A DNA stretch of 42,041 nucleotides, from the NCBI GenBank assembly GCA_003576855.1, contig QEVI01000004.1:1-42041 (forward strand), given 5' to 3'. The notes beneath the pieces are model-generated. The model did not search any database, had not been told where the DNA came from, and was given only the letters and a program-made list of their open reading frames with translations. This DNA is from Planctomycetota bacterium. Lineage in GTDB: Bacteria; Planctomycetota; Planctomycetia; Pirellulales; Lacipirellulaceae. Within the stretch, counting starts at the first letter, position 1; the number at the start of each line of letters is the position of its first letter. This document shows, one piece after another, positions 33,792 through 42,027 of this stretch. A program made the position numbers and the translations under genes.

Positions 33792-36700
33792 ATGCCCGCA
33801 GCAGATATCATCATCAAAGGCGCCCGCGAGCACAACTTGCGGAGCGTCGACGTTACTCTCCCACGGAATCAGCTCATTTGCCTCACCGGGGTTTCGGGGA
33901 GCGGCAAGAGCTCGTTGGCGTTCGACACGCTGTTCGCCGAAGGGCAGCGGCGGTACGTCGAAAGCCTCTCGACGTTCGCCCGGCAGTTCCTCGGGCAAAT
34001 GCCGAAGCCGGACGTTGATCACATCAGCGGGTTGTCGCCGTCGATTTCGATCTCGCAGAAGTCGTCGGGCAACAACCCGCGGTCGACCGTCGGCACGATC
34101 ACGGAGATTTACGACTTTCTGCGCGTGCTGTACGCGCGGGTCGGGCAGGGACACTGTCCCCAGTGCGGCGAGCCGATCACCGCGCAGAGCCGCGAGCAGA
34201 TCATCGCCCGCATCGAGATGCTGCCGGCGAAAACGAAGTTCATGGTGCTCGCGCCGCTGGCCCGGCGGCAGAAAGGGGAGTTCCGCGATCTGTTCGAGGA
34301 TCTGCTCAAGCAGGGATTCGTGCGGGCACGGGTCGACGGCCGCGTCGTGCAACTGACGGACGACCTGTCGCTCGATCGGCAGATGCGGCACGACATCGAA
34401 GTGGTGATCGATCGGCTGGTCGCGGGGCCGAGCATTCGCACGCGGCTGGCCGAAGCGGTGGAACTGGGGCTGAAGCTGGGGGGCGGGAATCTCATCGTTG
34501 CGCTGGAGGATGGGGCGTCCGCGCCGGTGGTGGGCGAGTCTCTCCGAGACTCGCCGGTTTCGGAGAGACCGATCCACGGCGAAGCGGAATCGGCGCCTCC
34601 CACAAGGGGGCGGCGCGGGCGCCAAGCGAGCCGGGGCGTCCTCGCCCCCGGCACGCCGGACTCGGGGACGAGCCGGCTCGCTGCGGGAGGACCGGGCTCG
34701 GGGACGAGCCGGCTCGCGGGGGACATTACGCTGAGCGCTGATTACGCGTGCAATGCTTGCGGACTGAGCTTCGAGCCGCCGACGCCGCAGCTTTTCAGCT
34801 TCAATAGCCCGCAGGGGATGTGTCCCGCGTGCGACGGGCTGGGCGAGATGTTCAGCTTCGATCCGGCCAAGTTGGTTCCCGATCCGTCGAAGTCGTTCTT
34901 CGAAGGCGCCGTCGAGCTGATCGGTCCGCTGAAGGAGTTGGGCCGTTGGAAGCGGCACATCTACGAGGGCGTCGCCGAGACGATGGATCGTAAGCTCGAG
35001 TTGGGCGACGACTTCCTGCTGCGAACAGCCTGGTCGGAGCTAAGCGAAGAGCAGCGGTATCTCTGGTTGTGGGGCACGGGCGACGAGCACATCACGTTTA
35101 CTTGGAAGAATGGCCGCAGCGTCCAGAAGTACGGCGGCAAGTTCGAGGGAGTTATTCCGGAGTTGCTGGAGCGGTACCGCTCGGCGAAGGCCAAGCCGCT
35201 GATTGCCAAGCTCGAGCAATATATGAACGTGATCGGCTGCCCCGATTGCCATGGCGAGCGGCTCAATCGGCAGGCGCGGGCGGTGCGGATTACTTCGGCG
35301 TCGGCGGCGTCGGTCGTAGCGGCGCATCCCTCGCTGACGCTCCCCGAGGTGTGTCGGCTGCCGATTGCCGACGCCGCGGAGTTCTTCAGCGACCTGGTGC
35401 TGGACGGCACGCAGCGGCAGATCGCCACCGAGGCGCTCAAAGAGATTCGCGGCCGGCTGGGGTTCCTGGCCAACGTGGGGCTCGACTATCTCAGCCTCGA
35501 TCGCACGGCGCCGACGCTTTCGGGCGGCGAATCGCAACGCATCCGGCTCGCCGGGCAAGTGGGCTGCGGCCTGGTCGGCGTCCTTTATATTCTCGACGAG
35601 CCGTCGATCGGCCTTCATCCCCGCGACAACGACCGGCTGCTGGCCACGCTCCAGCGGCTGCGCGACTTGGGCAACACGGTCGTCGTCGTCGAGCACGATG
35701 AAGACACGATGCGGGCGGCCGATCACATCATCGACTTCGGCCCCGGCCCCGGAGTGCGCGGCGGACACGTGGTGGCCGTCGGCGACGCCCTGGCGATCGA
35801 GCGGGCGCAGGATAGCATCACGGGGGCGTATTTAAGCGGGAAGCGGAAGATCGAGGCGCCGCCGCGGCGGAGGATTTCTGATTTAGGATTTATAATTTCT
35901 GACGGGCCGGAACATTTGCCGGCGCATTCGCCCAGCCCAAATCATAAATCAGCAATCATACATCCTAAATCACCCACGCTTCGCGTGGTCGGCGCTCGCC
36001 ACAACAACCTCAAGAACATCGACGTCGAGATTCCGCTGGGCAAGTTCGTCTGCGTCACCGGCGTTTCGGGGAGCGGCAAGAGCTCGCTGGTGAACGACAT
36101 TATCGCCGAGGCGCTCAACGTCGCCCTGATGGGGGGCAAAGGGCTGCCGGGCGAGCATGATCGCATCGAGGGGTTGGAGCACCTCGACAAGCTCATCGCC
36201 ATCGACCAGACGCCGATCGGCCGGACGCCGCGCTCGAACCCGGCGACGTACATCAAGGTTTTCGACGAGATTCGGGACCTGTACGCGCAGCTTCCGGAAT
36301 CGAAGCGCCGCGGCTACAAGCCGGGGCGGTTCAGCTTCAACGTCGTCGGCGGCCGCTGCGAGGCGTGCAGCGGCAACGGGTCGAACAAGCTGGAGATGGA
36401 TTTCCTGGCCGACGTCTGGATCACCTGCCCGGTGTGCCAGGGACATCGCTTCAGCCACGAGACGCTGCAGGTGCTGTTCAAGGGCAAGTCGATCGCCGAG
36501 GTGCTGGAGATGGACGTCCAGCAGGCGATGGAGCACTTCGTGAACGTGCCGGCGATTTACGACAAGCTGGCGACGCTGCACGCCGTCGGCTTGGACTACA
36601 TGAAACTGGGGCAGCCCTCCCCTACCCTGTCAGGCGGCGAAGCACAGCGGATCAAGCTGGCCCGCGAGCTGGTGAAGAAGTCGACCGGGCGGACGCTCTA

Positions 36701-39700
36701 TTTGCTCGACGAGCCGACGACGGGTTTGCATTTCGCCGATATCGAGCTGCTCTTGAAGGTGCTGCACGACTTTGTCGACGCCGGCAACACGGTGCTGGTG
36801 GTCGAGCATAATCTCGACGTGATCAAGACGGCGGACTGGATCATTGATATCGGGCCCGAGGGGGGGAAGGCCGGCGGGCAAGTCGTCGCGGCGGGGACGC
36901 CGGAAGAGGTGGTGGAGCACGCGGTGGAGCGATTGCGGAATGCGGATTGCGGATTGCGGAATCAGGGCGATGGAGAGCTTGCTTCGGCGGATTCCGCAAT
37001 CCGCAATCCGCAATCTGCATTGCCCTCGCACACGGGCGTGTCGCTTGCTCCGTACCTGGGCGTGAAGTTGCCGAGGGGGGGCGGCAATGGCGCGGCGGGG
37101 CGGGCCGGGGCCGAGGACGGCCCGGCTCGCAACGGGGGCCCGGCTCGCGGTGGAGGGGCGGCTCGCGGTGCGGGGGCGGCTCGCAGTGGGGGGCAGGCGA
37201 CGCATATTACGGTGCGGGGGGCGCGGCAGCATAATTTGCGAAATGTCGATGTGCAGATTCCCCGCGATCAGCTTACCGTCTGCTGCGGGCCCAGCGGCAG
37301 CGGCAAGACGTCGCTGGCGATGGATACGATCTACGCCGAGGGACAGCGGCGCTACGTCGAAAGCCTGTCGAGCTACGCCCGGCAGTTCGTGGGACAACTG
37401 CAGAAGCCGATTGTCGAGCACATCGAAGGCCTCTCGCCGGCGATCGCCATCGAGCAGCGGACCGCCGGGCACACGCCGCGGAGCACCGTCGGCACCGTTA
37501 CGGAAATCTACGATTACTTCCGCATCCTGTTGTCGCGCTTGGGCCAAATGCACTGTCCCGAATGCGACGTGCCGGTCGGCACGCAGTCGCCGGATGAGAT
37601 CATCGACGCCGTGCTCGCCGAGCCCGAAGGGACCAAGGCCTATCTCATGGCCCCGCTGCAGCTTGCGCAAGGCGAGCAGTACGAAAACCTGTGGGCGAAG
37701 CTGAAGAGCGAGGGGTACCTGCGCGCACGCATCGACGGCCAGACATTCGAGCTGGACGCGATTGGTGCAGTTGATCGGCGGCGGAAGCATGAGATCGAAA
37801 TCATCGTCGACCGCATCACGATCCGCAAGGACGGTCGCGGGCGGCTGGCCGACAGCGTCGAAAGTGCGCTGGCCCTCGGTCGCGGCGTCTTGCACCTGGC
37901 CATCGTCGACGACAAGCAGCCGGAGAGCCGCTGGCCGGTGAAGGTCCACAGCCAGCACCTGGTGTGCAGCCAGTGCGGCCGCAGTTTCGAGCCGCTGTCT
38001 CCGCACCACTTCTCGTTCAACAGCTCGCTGGGCTGGTGCCGGGCGTGCGAGGGGCTGGGCTCGGAAGTGGGCGCCAACCCCGCGGCGCTCTTCCGCAATA
38101 TGCAGATGACGCTCGCCGAAGGCGCCGTGCTAGTCTGGCCGGGCGTCGAGCAGCCGATGTTCGCGGCAATGCTCGCGGCGTTGCGCGACCGGTTTGGCCT
38201 GCCGATCGACGTGCCGTTCTCGCAGCTCTCGCCGCGGCACCGGCGGCTGGTGCTGTACGGGGCGGGAGAGGAGTGGATTGACGTAGGCGCGAGGCGCGAG
38301 GCGCGGGGCGCGAGCAACGACGGAGACAACGCTACTGGCGTCTCGTTCCGCTTCCAGTACAAGGGCCTCTACCCCGCGCTGGAAGAGGCCTCGCGGCTGT
38401 CGCCGCGGTTGCGCGGGCGGCTGGAGCACCTGGTTGATGAGATCGAGTGCAGCCAGTGCGGCGGGAGCCGGCTGCGGGACGATTCGGCGGCGGTCCGCTT
38501 CCAGGGGCGCACGATGGACGAGTATTGCCGGCTGCCGCTGGGCGAGCTGCTGGCGGCGGTCGAGAAGTGGAAGTTGCCGGCCGCACAGAAGAAGATCGCC
38601 GGCGAACTGATTCGCGAGATTCGCAATCGGCTGACCTTCCTCGTGGACGTGGGGCTCGAATACCTCACGCTGGGTCGCAGCGCGCCGACGCTCTCCGGAG
38701 GCGAGTCGCAGCGCATCCGCCTGGCTAGCCAAGTCGGCAGTGGATTGTGCGGCGTGCTCTACGTGCTCGACGAGCCGACGATCGGCCTGCATCCCCGCGA
38801 CAATGCGCGGCTGGTGGCCGCGCTGCACAAGCTGCGCGACCTGGGCAACACGCTGTTGGTGGTCGAGCACGATCGCGACGTGATCGCCGGCGCCGACGGA
38901 CTGCTCGACTTCGGCCCCGCGGCCGGACGACTGGGCGGCGAGATCGTGGCCCGCGGGACGCCCGCCGAAGTGGCAAGGCGCCGCGGCAGCGTGACGGGAC
39001 CGTATCTCAGCGGGAAGAAGGCAATAGGGGTGCCGACGAACAGACGGATTTCTGATTTAGGATTGATGATTTCTGATGTGGAGAAGCGTGGCTCAAAGTC
39101 GCGACGGAAGGGAGCTGCGGCCTCCACTCATAAATCAGAAATCATAAATCAGAAATCGACCGTTCCCACGCTTCGCGTGGTAGGCGCCCGACACAACAAC
39201 CTCAAGAACATCAACGTCGCCATGCCGCTGGGTACGCTCACGGCGGTGACCGGCGTTTCGGGCAGCGGCAAGAGCTCGCTGGTCGAGGACGTACTCTACA
39301 ACCAGCTTGCGCGGCAGTTGCATCGGGCGAAGACCATTCCCGGGGCCCACGATTCGATCGCCGGCGTGGAACTGATCGACAAGATCATCCGCGTCGATCA
39401 GCGGCCGCTGGGCAACACGCCCTCCAGCAACCCGGCGACCTACACGGGCGTGTTCGACCTCATCCGCGAGTTGTTCGCCCAGCTTCCCGATGCGAAGGTC
39501 CGCGGCTACACAGCCCGCCGGTTCAGCTTCAACGTCCCCGGGGGGCGGTGCGACGCCTGCGAGGGCGCGGGGCAACTCTGCATCGAGATGCACTTCTTGC
39601 CGGACGTCTGGGTCAATTGCGATACGTGCAACGGCCACCGCTACAACCGCGAAACGCTCGAGGTGAAGTACCGCGGCAAGAGCATTGCGGAGGTGCTGGA

Positions 39701-41360
39701 AATGTCGTGCGGCGAGGCGCGGGAGCTGTTCCAGAACATCCCCAAGGTCCGCAAGATCCTGCAGACGCTCTGCGACGTGGGGCTCGATTACGTCGCCCTA
39801 GGGCAAAGCGCGGCCACGCTCTCCGGCGGCGAGGCCCAGCGCGTGAAGCTGGCCGCGGAGCTCGCGCGGCCCGACACCGGCCGCACGCTCTACGTGCTCG
39901 ACGAACCGACGACCGGCCTGCACTTCGACGACATCGCCAAGCTGCTCGACGTATTGCACCGGCTGGTCGACCTCGGCAACACGGTGGTAGTGATCGAGCA
40001 CAACCTCGACGTCATCAAGCAGTGCGACTGGATCATCGACATCGGACCAGAAGCAGGCAGCGGCGGCGGCCAGGTGGTGGCGATGGGAACGCCGGAGCAA
40101 GTCGTGGAACGGATTTATGATTTAGGATGTAGGATTTCGGATGTAAAGGATAAGAAGGCGCCGCGAAAGCGCACCGCTACGGTCAAATCAGAAATCAGAA
40201 ACCCTAAATCAGAAATCGCATTTCCTTCCCACACCGCCGCGGCGTTGGCGCCGGTGCTCGCCGCCGGGCCGCATTTCGAGCGGAAGCCCTACGACTTCGC
40301 CGCGGCAGAGGCGGCGCGCCAGGACGATCTCGAGATCGCGGACCTGGGCGCCGATGTGAAGATGCCGTGGGAAGTGGACGGCCGCAGGTGGCACGTTGAG
40401 ACGCGCACGGCCCGCAACGGCCAGCCGTGCCGCTGGGAAGGCCGCATCCTGGCGGAGGTGGAGAAGCGGATCCACGAGCTGGGGCAGTTCAGCCCCACGG
40501 ATTGGTCGAGCCGCAGCGTCGTCGAAATCTGCGCGATTAAGAAGAGCGACGGCTGGTTCTTCCACGCGATCACCGCCGAGCCGTGGGTGGTGAAGCTGAA
40601 ATTCCGCACTGCCAAGCGGACGTTCAACCGCGACACGCTCGCCGACGAGCTGGGGCTGAAGCCGCTGAACGACATCCCCGAGATCGAAGCCTACGGCGCC
40701 GGGCCGCGGGTGAAGTGCAAGAACCTTCGCGGCCCGTTCCAGGAAGTGCAGGTTTTCGCCCATAGTTGGGCGGAGATCGACACGCCGGCGTTCTGGAAGT
40801 TCCTCGAGAAGGCGGTGCAAGGCTTCCGCCGGTTCACCCAGCGCGTGGGCCAAAACCCCGAGGACGTGATGCCCTGGAAGGTGCTGGGGCGCAAGTGGCA
40901 CCTCTCGCGGAAGGGGTTTCCGCCAGGGAAGAAGGTGCTGTGGCCGCAGGAAACGCTGGAAGAGCTGTTGGAACTGCTGGAGTCGACGGCCAACCAAGCG
41001 GCAAGGGGGGAAGGCGGAAGGGGGAAGGCGGACGACGGGGCGGCGGCCCAGTTTCTGTGGAATAATCAGCAGTTGATTCACCTGATGGCGCCCGGAGAGC
41101 GGACGCCCTGGGCGACGGTGCAGACGAAGCGGACCGTGGGGGTGGATCTCACGCTGAACGGCCCGGCGGGGGCGTTTGCCACGGGCCGCATCGCGGAGAT
41201 TGGCGTGAAGCGGCTAATTCAGCCGGCGGGCGACGGAGTGGACCAGGTGAAGCTGCGGTTTGTGAATCCCGAAGAGCTGCACCGCGGCGGACTGGCGGCG
41301 TTTCTGGCAGAGCACCTGGCAGCCGTCCGCGCCGCGAGTCGCGAAACGGCTACGCGATAG
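33792..41360 (+). CDS. uvrA: tandem double UvrA with an extra C-terminal region
   Basis: The protein has 2522 residues from ATG 33792, against about 950 for ordinary UvrA. UvrA finds bulky DNA lesions as a dimer and loads UvrB; here both protomers lie in one chain. Half one (about 1-1040) and half two (about 1138-2100) each hold two ATPase sites. Walker A motifs start near 33, 757, 1166 and 1821; LSGGE signatures are near 576, 946, 1634 and 2010. All four sites look intact, and each half has its CxxC zinc pairs (CNACG/CPACD, CEACS/CPVCQ; CSQCG/CRACE, CDACE/CDTCN). Residues about 2150-2522 are an added region that I do not recognise, with MPWEVDGRRWH (2191) echoed by MPWKVLGRKWH (2360). Five in-frame palindromic or repeat inserts lie at linkers. 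Confidence 0.97.
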   Translation: MPAADIIIKGAREHNLRSVDVTLPRNQLICLTGVSGSGKSSLAFDTLFAEGQRRYVESLSTFARQFLGQMPKPDVDHISGLSPSISISQKSSGNNPRSTVGTITEIYDFLRVLYARVGQGHCPQCGEPITAQSREQIIARIEMLPAKTKFMVLAPLARRQKGEFRDLFEDLLKQGFVRARVDGRVVQLTDDLSLDRQMRHDIEVVIDRLVAGPSIRTRLAEAVELGLKLGGGNLIVALEDGASAPVVGESLRDSPVSERPIHGEAESAPPTRGRRGRQASRGVLAPGTPDSGTSRLAAGGPGSGTSRLAGDITLSADYACNACGLSFEPPTPQLFSFNSPQGMCPACDGLGEMFSFDPAKLVPDPSKSFFEGAVELIGPLKELGRWKRHIYEGVAETMDRKLELGDDFLLRTAWSELSEEQRYLWLWGTGDEHITFTWKNGRSVQKYGGKFEGVIPELLERYRSAKAKPLIAKLEQYMNVIGCPDCHGERLNRQARAVRITSASAASVVAAHPSLTLPEVCRLPIADAAEFFSDLVLDGTQRQIATEALKEIRGRLGFLANVGLDYLSLDRTAPTLSGGESQRIRLAGQVGCGLVGVLYILDEPSIGLHPRDNDRLLATLQRLRDLGNTVVVVEHDEDTMRAADHIIDFGPGPGVRGGHVVAVGDALAIERAQDSITGAYLSGKRKIEAPPRRRISDLGFIISDGPEHLPAHSPSPNHKSAIIHPKSPTLRVVGARHNNLKNIDVEIPLGKFVCVTGVSGSGKSSLVNDIIAEALNVALMGGKGLPGEHDRIEGLEHLDKLIAIDQTPIGRTPRSNPATYIKVFDEIRDLYAQLPESKRRGYKPGRFSFNVVGGRCEACSGNGSNKLEMDFLADVWITCPVCQGHRFSHETLQVLFKGKSIAEVLEMDVQQAMEHFVNVPAIYDKLATLHAVGLDYMKLGQPSPTLSGGEAQRIKLARELVKKSTGRTLYLLDEPTTGLHFADIELLLKVLHDFVDAGNTVLVVEHNLDVIKTADWIIDIGPEGGKAGGQVVAAGTPEEVVEHAVERLRNADCGLRNQGDGELASADSAIRNPQSALPSHTGVSLAPYLGVKLPRGGGNGAAGRAGAEDGPARNGGPARGGGAARGAGAARSGGQATHITVRGARQHNLRNVDVQIPRDQLTVCCGPSGSGKTSLAMDTIYAEGQRRYVESLSSYARQFVGQLQKPIVEHIEGLSPAIAIEQRTAGHTPRSTVGTVTEIYDYFRILLSRLGQMHCPECDVPVGTQSPDEIIDAVLAEPEGTKAYLMAPLQLAQGEQYENLWAKLKSEGYLRARIDGQTFELDAIGAVDRRRKHEIEIIVDRITIRKDGRGRLADSVESALALGRGVLHLAIVDDKQPESRWPVKVHSQHLVCSQCGRSFEPLSPHHFSFNSSLGWCRACEGLGSEVGANPAALFRNMQMTLAEGAVLVWPGVEQPMFAAMLAALRDRFGLPIDVPFSQLSPRHRRLVLYGAGEEWIDVGARREARGASNDGDNATGVSFRFQYKGLYPALEEASRLSPRLRGRLEHLVDEIECSQCGGSRLRDDSAAVRFQGRTMDEYCRLPLGELLAAVEKWKLPAAQKKIAGELIREIRNRLTFLVDVGLEYLTLGRSAPTLSGGESQRIRLASQVGSGLCGVLYVLDEPTIGLHPRDNARLVAALHKLRDLGNTLLVVEHDRDVIAGADGLLDFGPAAGRLGGEIVARGTPAEVARRRGSVTGPYLSGKKAIGVPTNRRISDLGLMISDVEKRGSKSRRKGAAASTHKSEIINQKSTVPTLRVVGARHNNLKNINVAMPLGTLTAVTGVSGSGKSSLVEDVLYNQLARQLHRAKTIPGAHDSIAGVELIDKIIRVDQRPLGNTPSSNPATYTGVFDLIRELFAQLPDAKVRGYTARRFSFNVPGGRCDACEGAGQLCIEMHFLPDVWVNCDTCNGHRYNRETLEVKYRGKSIAEVLEMSCGEARELFQNIPKVRKILQTLCDVGLDYVALGQSAATLSGGEAQRVKLAAELARPDTGRTLYVLDEPTTGLHFDDIAKLLDVLHRLVDLGNTVVVIEHNLDVIKQCDWIIDIGPEAGSGGGQVVAMGTPEQVVERIYDLGCRISDVKDKKAPRKRTATVKSEIRNPKSEIAFPSHTAAALAPVLAAGPHFERKPYDFAAAEAARQDDLEIADLGADVKMPWEVDGRRWHVETRTARNGQPCRWEGRILAEVEKRIHELGQFSPTDWSSRSVVEICAIKKSDGWFFHAITAEPWVVKLKFRTAKRTFNRDTLADELGLKPLNDIPEIEAYGAGPRVKCKNLRGPFQEVQVFAHSWAEIDTPAFWKFLEKAVQGFRRFTQRVGQNPEDVMPWKVLGRKWHLSRKGFPPGKKVLWPQETLEELLELLESTANQAARGEGGRGKADDGAAAQFLWNNQQLIHLMAPGERTPWATVQTKRTVGVDLTLNGPAGAFATGRIAEIGVKRLIQPAGDGVDQVKLRFVNPEELHRGGLAAFLAEHLAAVRAASRETATR
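34510..34725 (+). repeat. uvrA insert 1: GC-rich hairpin plus direct repeats
   Basis: About 70 codons break the first half just before the zinc pair CNACGLSFE. They contain a hairpin at 34533-34555 (arms GGCGAGTCTC and GAGACTCGCC, loop TCC) and two identical 20-base copies of CTCGGGGACGAGCCGGCTCG at 34661-34680 and 34697-34716. The encoded peptide is Gly/Ser/Arg-rich and should be disordered. Confidence 0.85.
35868..35976 (+). repeat. uvrA insert 2: AT-rich inverted repeat
   Basis: Left arm ATTTCTGATTTAGGATT (from 35874) and a right arm (35938-35971) that reads TGATTTAGGATGTATGATT on the other strand. It lies between YLSGKRKIEAP and LRVVGARHNNLKN, the linker joining the two ATPase modules of half one. 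It is AT-rich in a GC-rich gene and stays in frame (RRISDLGFIISD / HKSAIIHPKS). Confidence 0.88.
36930..37200 (+). repeat. uvrA insert 3: GCGGATT inverted repeat and GGCTCGC direct repeats
   Basis: Left arm GCGGAATGCGGATTGCGGAT (36936 on) and right arm ATTCCGCAATCCGCAATCCG (36991 on) form an inverted repeat at the end of half one. The same unit occurs between genes at 11833-11860. From 37118 the phrase GGCTCGC recurs about four times with G-rich spacers. Together they make the linker joining the two UvrA halves, Gly/Ala/Arg-rich in protein. Confidence 0.85.
39039..39162 (+). repeat. uvrA insert 4: AT-rich inverted repeat, second half
   Basis: Left arm ATTTCTGATTTAGGATTG (39048 on) and right arm TCATAAATCAGAAATCATAA (39128 on). 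It lies between YLSGKKAIGVPT and LRVVGARHNNLKN, the exact counterpart of insert 2 in the other half. The frame is kept (RRISDLGLMISD / HKSEIINQKS). Confidence 0.88.
40107..40224 (+). repeat. uvrA insert 5: AT-rich inverted repeat at the end of half two
   Basis: Left arm GGATTTATGATTTAGGATGT (40111 on) and right arm AAATCAGAAATCAGAAACCC (40185 on) surround a GC-rich centre. It follows EQVVER and precedes PSHTAAALAP, the counterpart of the insert 3 position (VERLR ... PSHTGVSLAP). It encodes IYDLGCRISD and KSEIRNPKSEI. Confidence 0.85.
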
Positions 41361-41469
41361 TCGTCTGTTGAAAAGAGGAGGCAGGCAAGATCGCTGCAGC
41401 GCGGTGCGCCGGTTGCAACTGCCTGGTCTACGCCGTATGCGGTTCGCCAGAGCCGTGGGCGCGGCAGCG

Positions 41470-42027
41470 CTATTTGACGCGCTCGTACGTCACCGTGACG
41501 ATCGGCTGCCATTTCCCCTCGTCGGTTTCCATGAACGAGGTGAAGGTCTTGTGATCGGCGTCCTTCAGCTCGAGCACTTCGCGATACTTCGCCGGCTTGG
41601 TCGGGTCCAACATCGACGGGCCTTCAGCGTGGAGGGTGAGCTTCTTGCCGCTGGGGTCCATCGCTCCCTCATACTGCCATAGGTCGGCGGCGACGGAGCA
41701 GATGAACGTCCCGACGTACTTCTGCTTGGCCGGATCGTAGCCGATGGTTAGCAGGCTGGTCACCGGTTGCCCCAGCATGTCGCCCTGGCCCTCGGCGACG
41801 AGCCAGTAGCCGCCGAGCATCCGCGCGGTTTCGGTTCCCTCGCACACGATCGGTACCTGTCCCGGCGCCGGCATGGTCTCGGCTCGCGACTTCCACTGGC
41901 CGGCGAACTGCGCCAGCAGTTGATGTTCTTTCGTCGGCTGCGGCGCCGCGGGTGTTTCCGCCGCTGGGCCGAGCTGAACCATGGTCAACAGACTCGCCGT
42001 CACGCCGGCTATAGCAATTCTTCGCAT
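41470..42027 (-). CDS. secreted DUF1579-like protein
   Basis: The protein has 185 residues from ATG 42027, seven bases after AAAGGAAA. Residues 1-23 are a signal peptide (AIAGVTASLLTMVQLGPAAE). The rest fits the DUF1579 pattern as I remember it: HQLLAQFAGQWKSRAETMPAPGQ, then GTETARMLGGYWLVAEGQGD, LLTIGYDPAKQKYVGTFI and YEGAMDPSGKKLTL, a small beta-barrel related to lipocalin-like folds. The biochemical role is unknown. The gene converges on uvrA, 109 bases away. Confidence 0.88.
   Translation of the reverse strand: MRRIAIAGVTASLLTMVQLGPAAETPAAPQPTKEHQLLAQFAGQWKSRAETMPAPGQVPIVCEGTETARMLGGYWLVAEGQGDMLGQPVTSLLTIGYDPAKQKYVGTFICSVAADLWQYEGAMDPSGKKLTLHAEGPSMLDPTKPAKYREVLELKDADHKTFTSFMETDEGKWQPIVTVTYERVK

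Noticed and set aside
36630..38009. 459-codon minus-strand frame inside uvrA
   Set aside because: It is antisense to conserved UvrA ATPase motifs.
35868..40224. Inteins or introns in uvrA
   Set aside because: Inserts are only 35-90 codons, lack splicing blocks or endonuclease domains, sit at linkers and not in active sites, and the frame stays open.
33792..41360. Assembly duplication of one uvrA
   Set aside because: The two halves differ throughout at DNA and protein level and carry different inserts, so they are true paralogous units.
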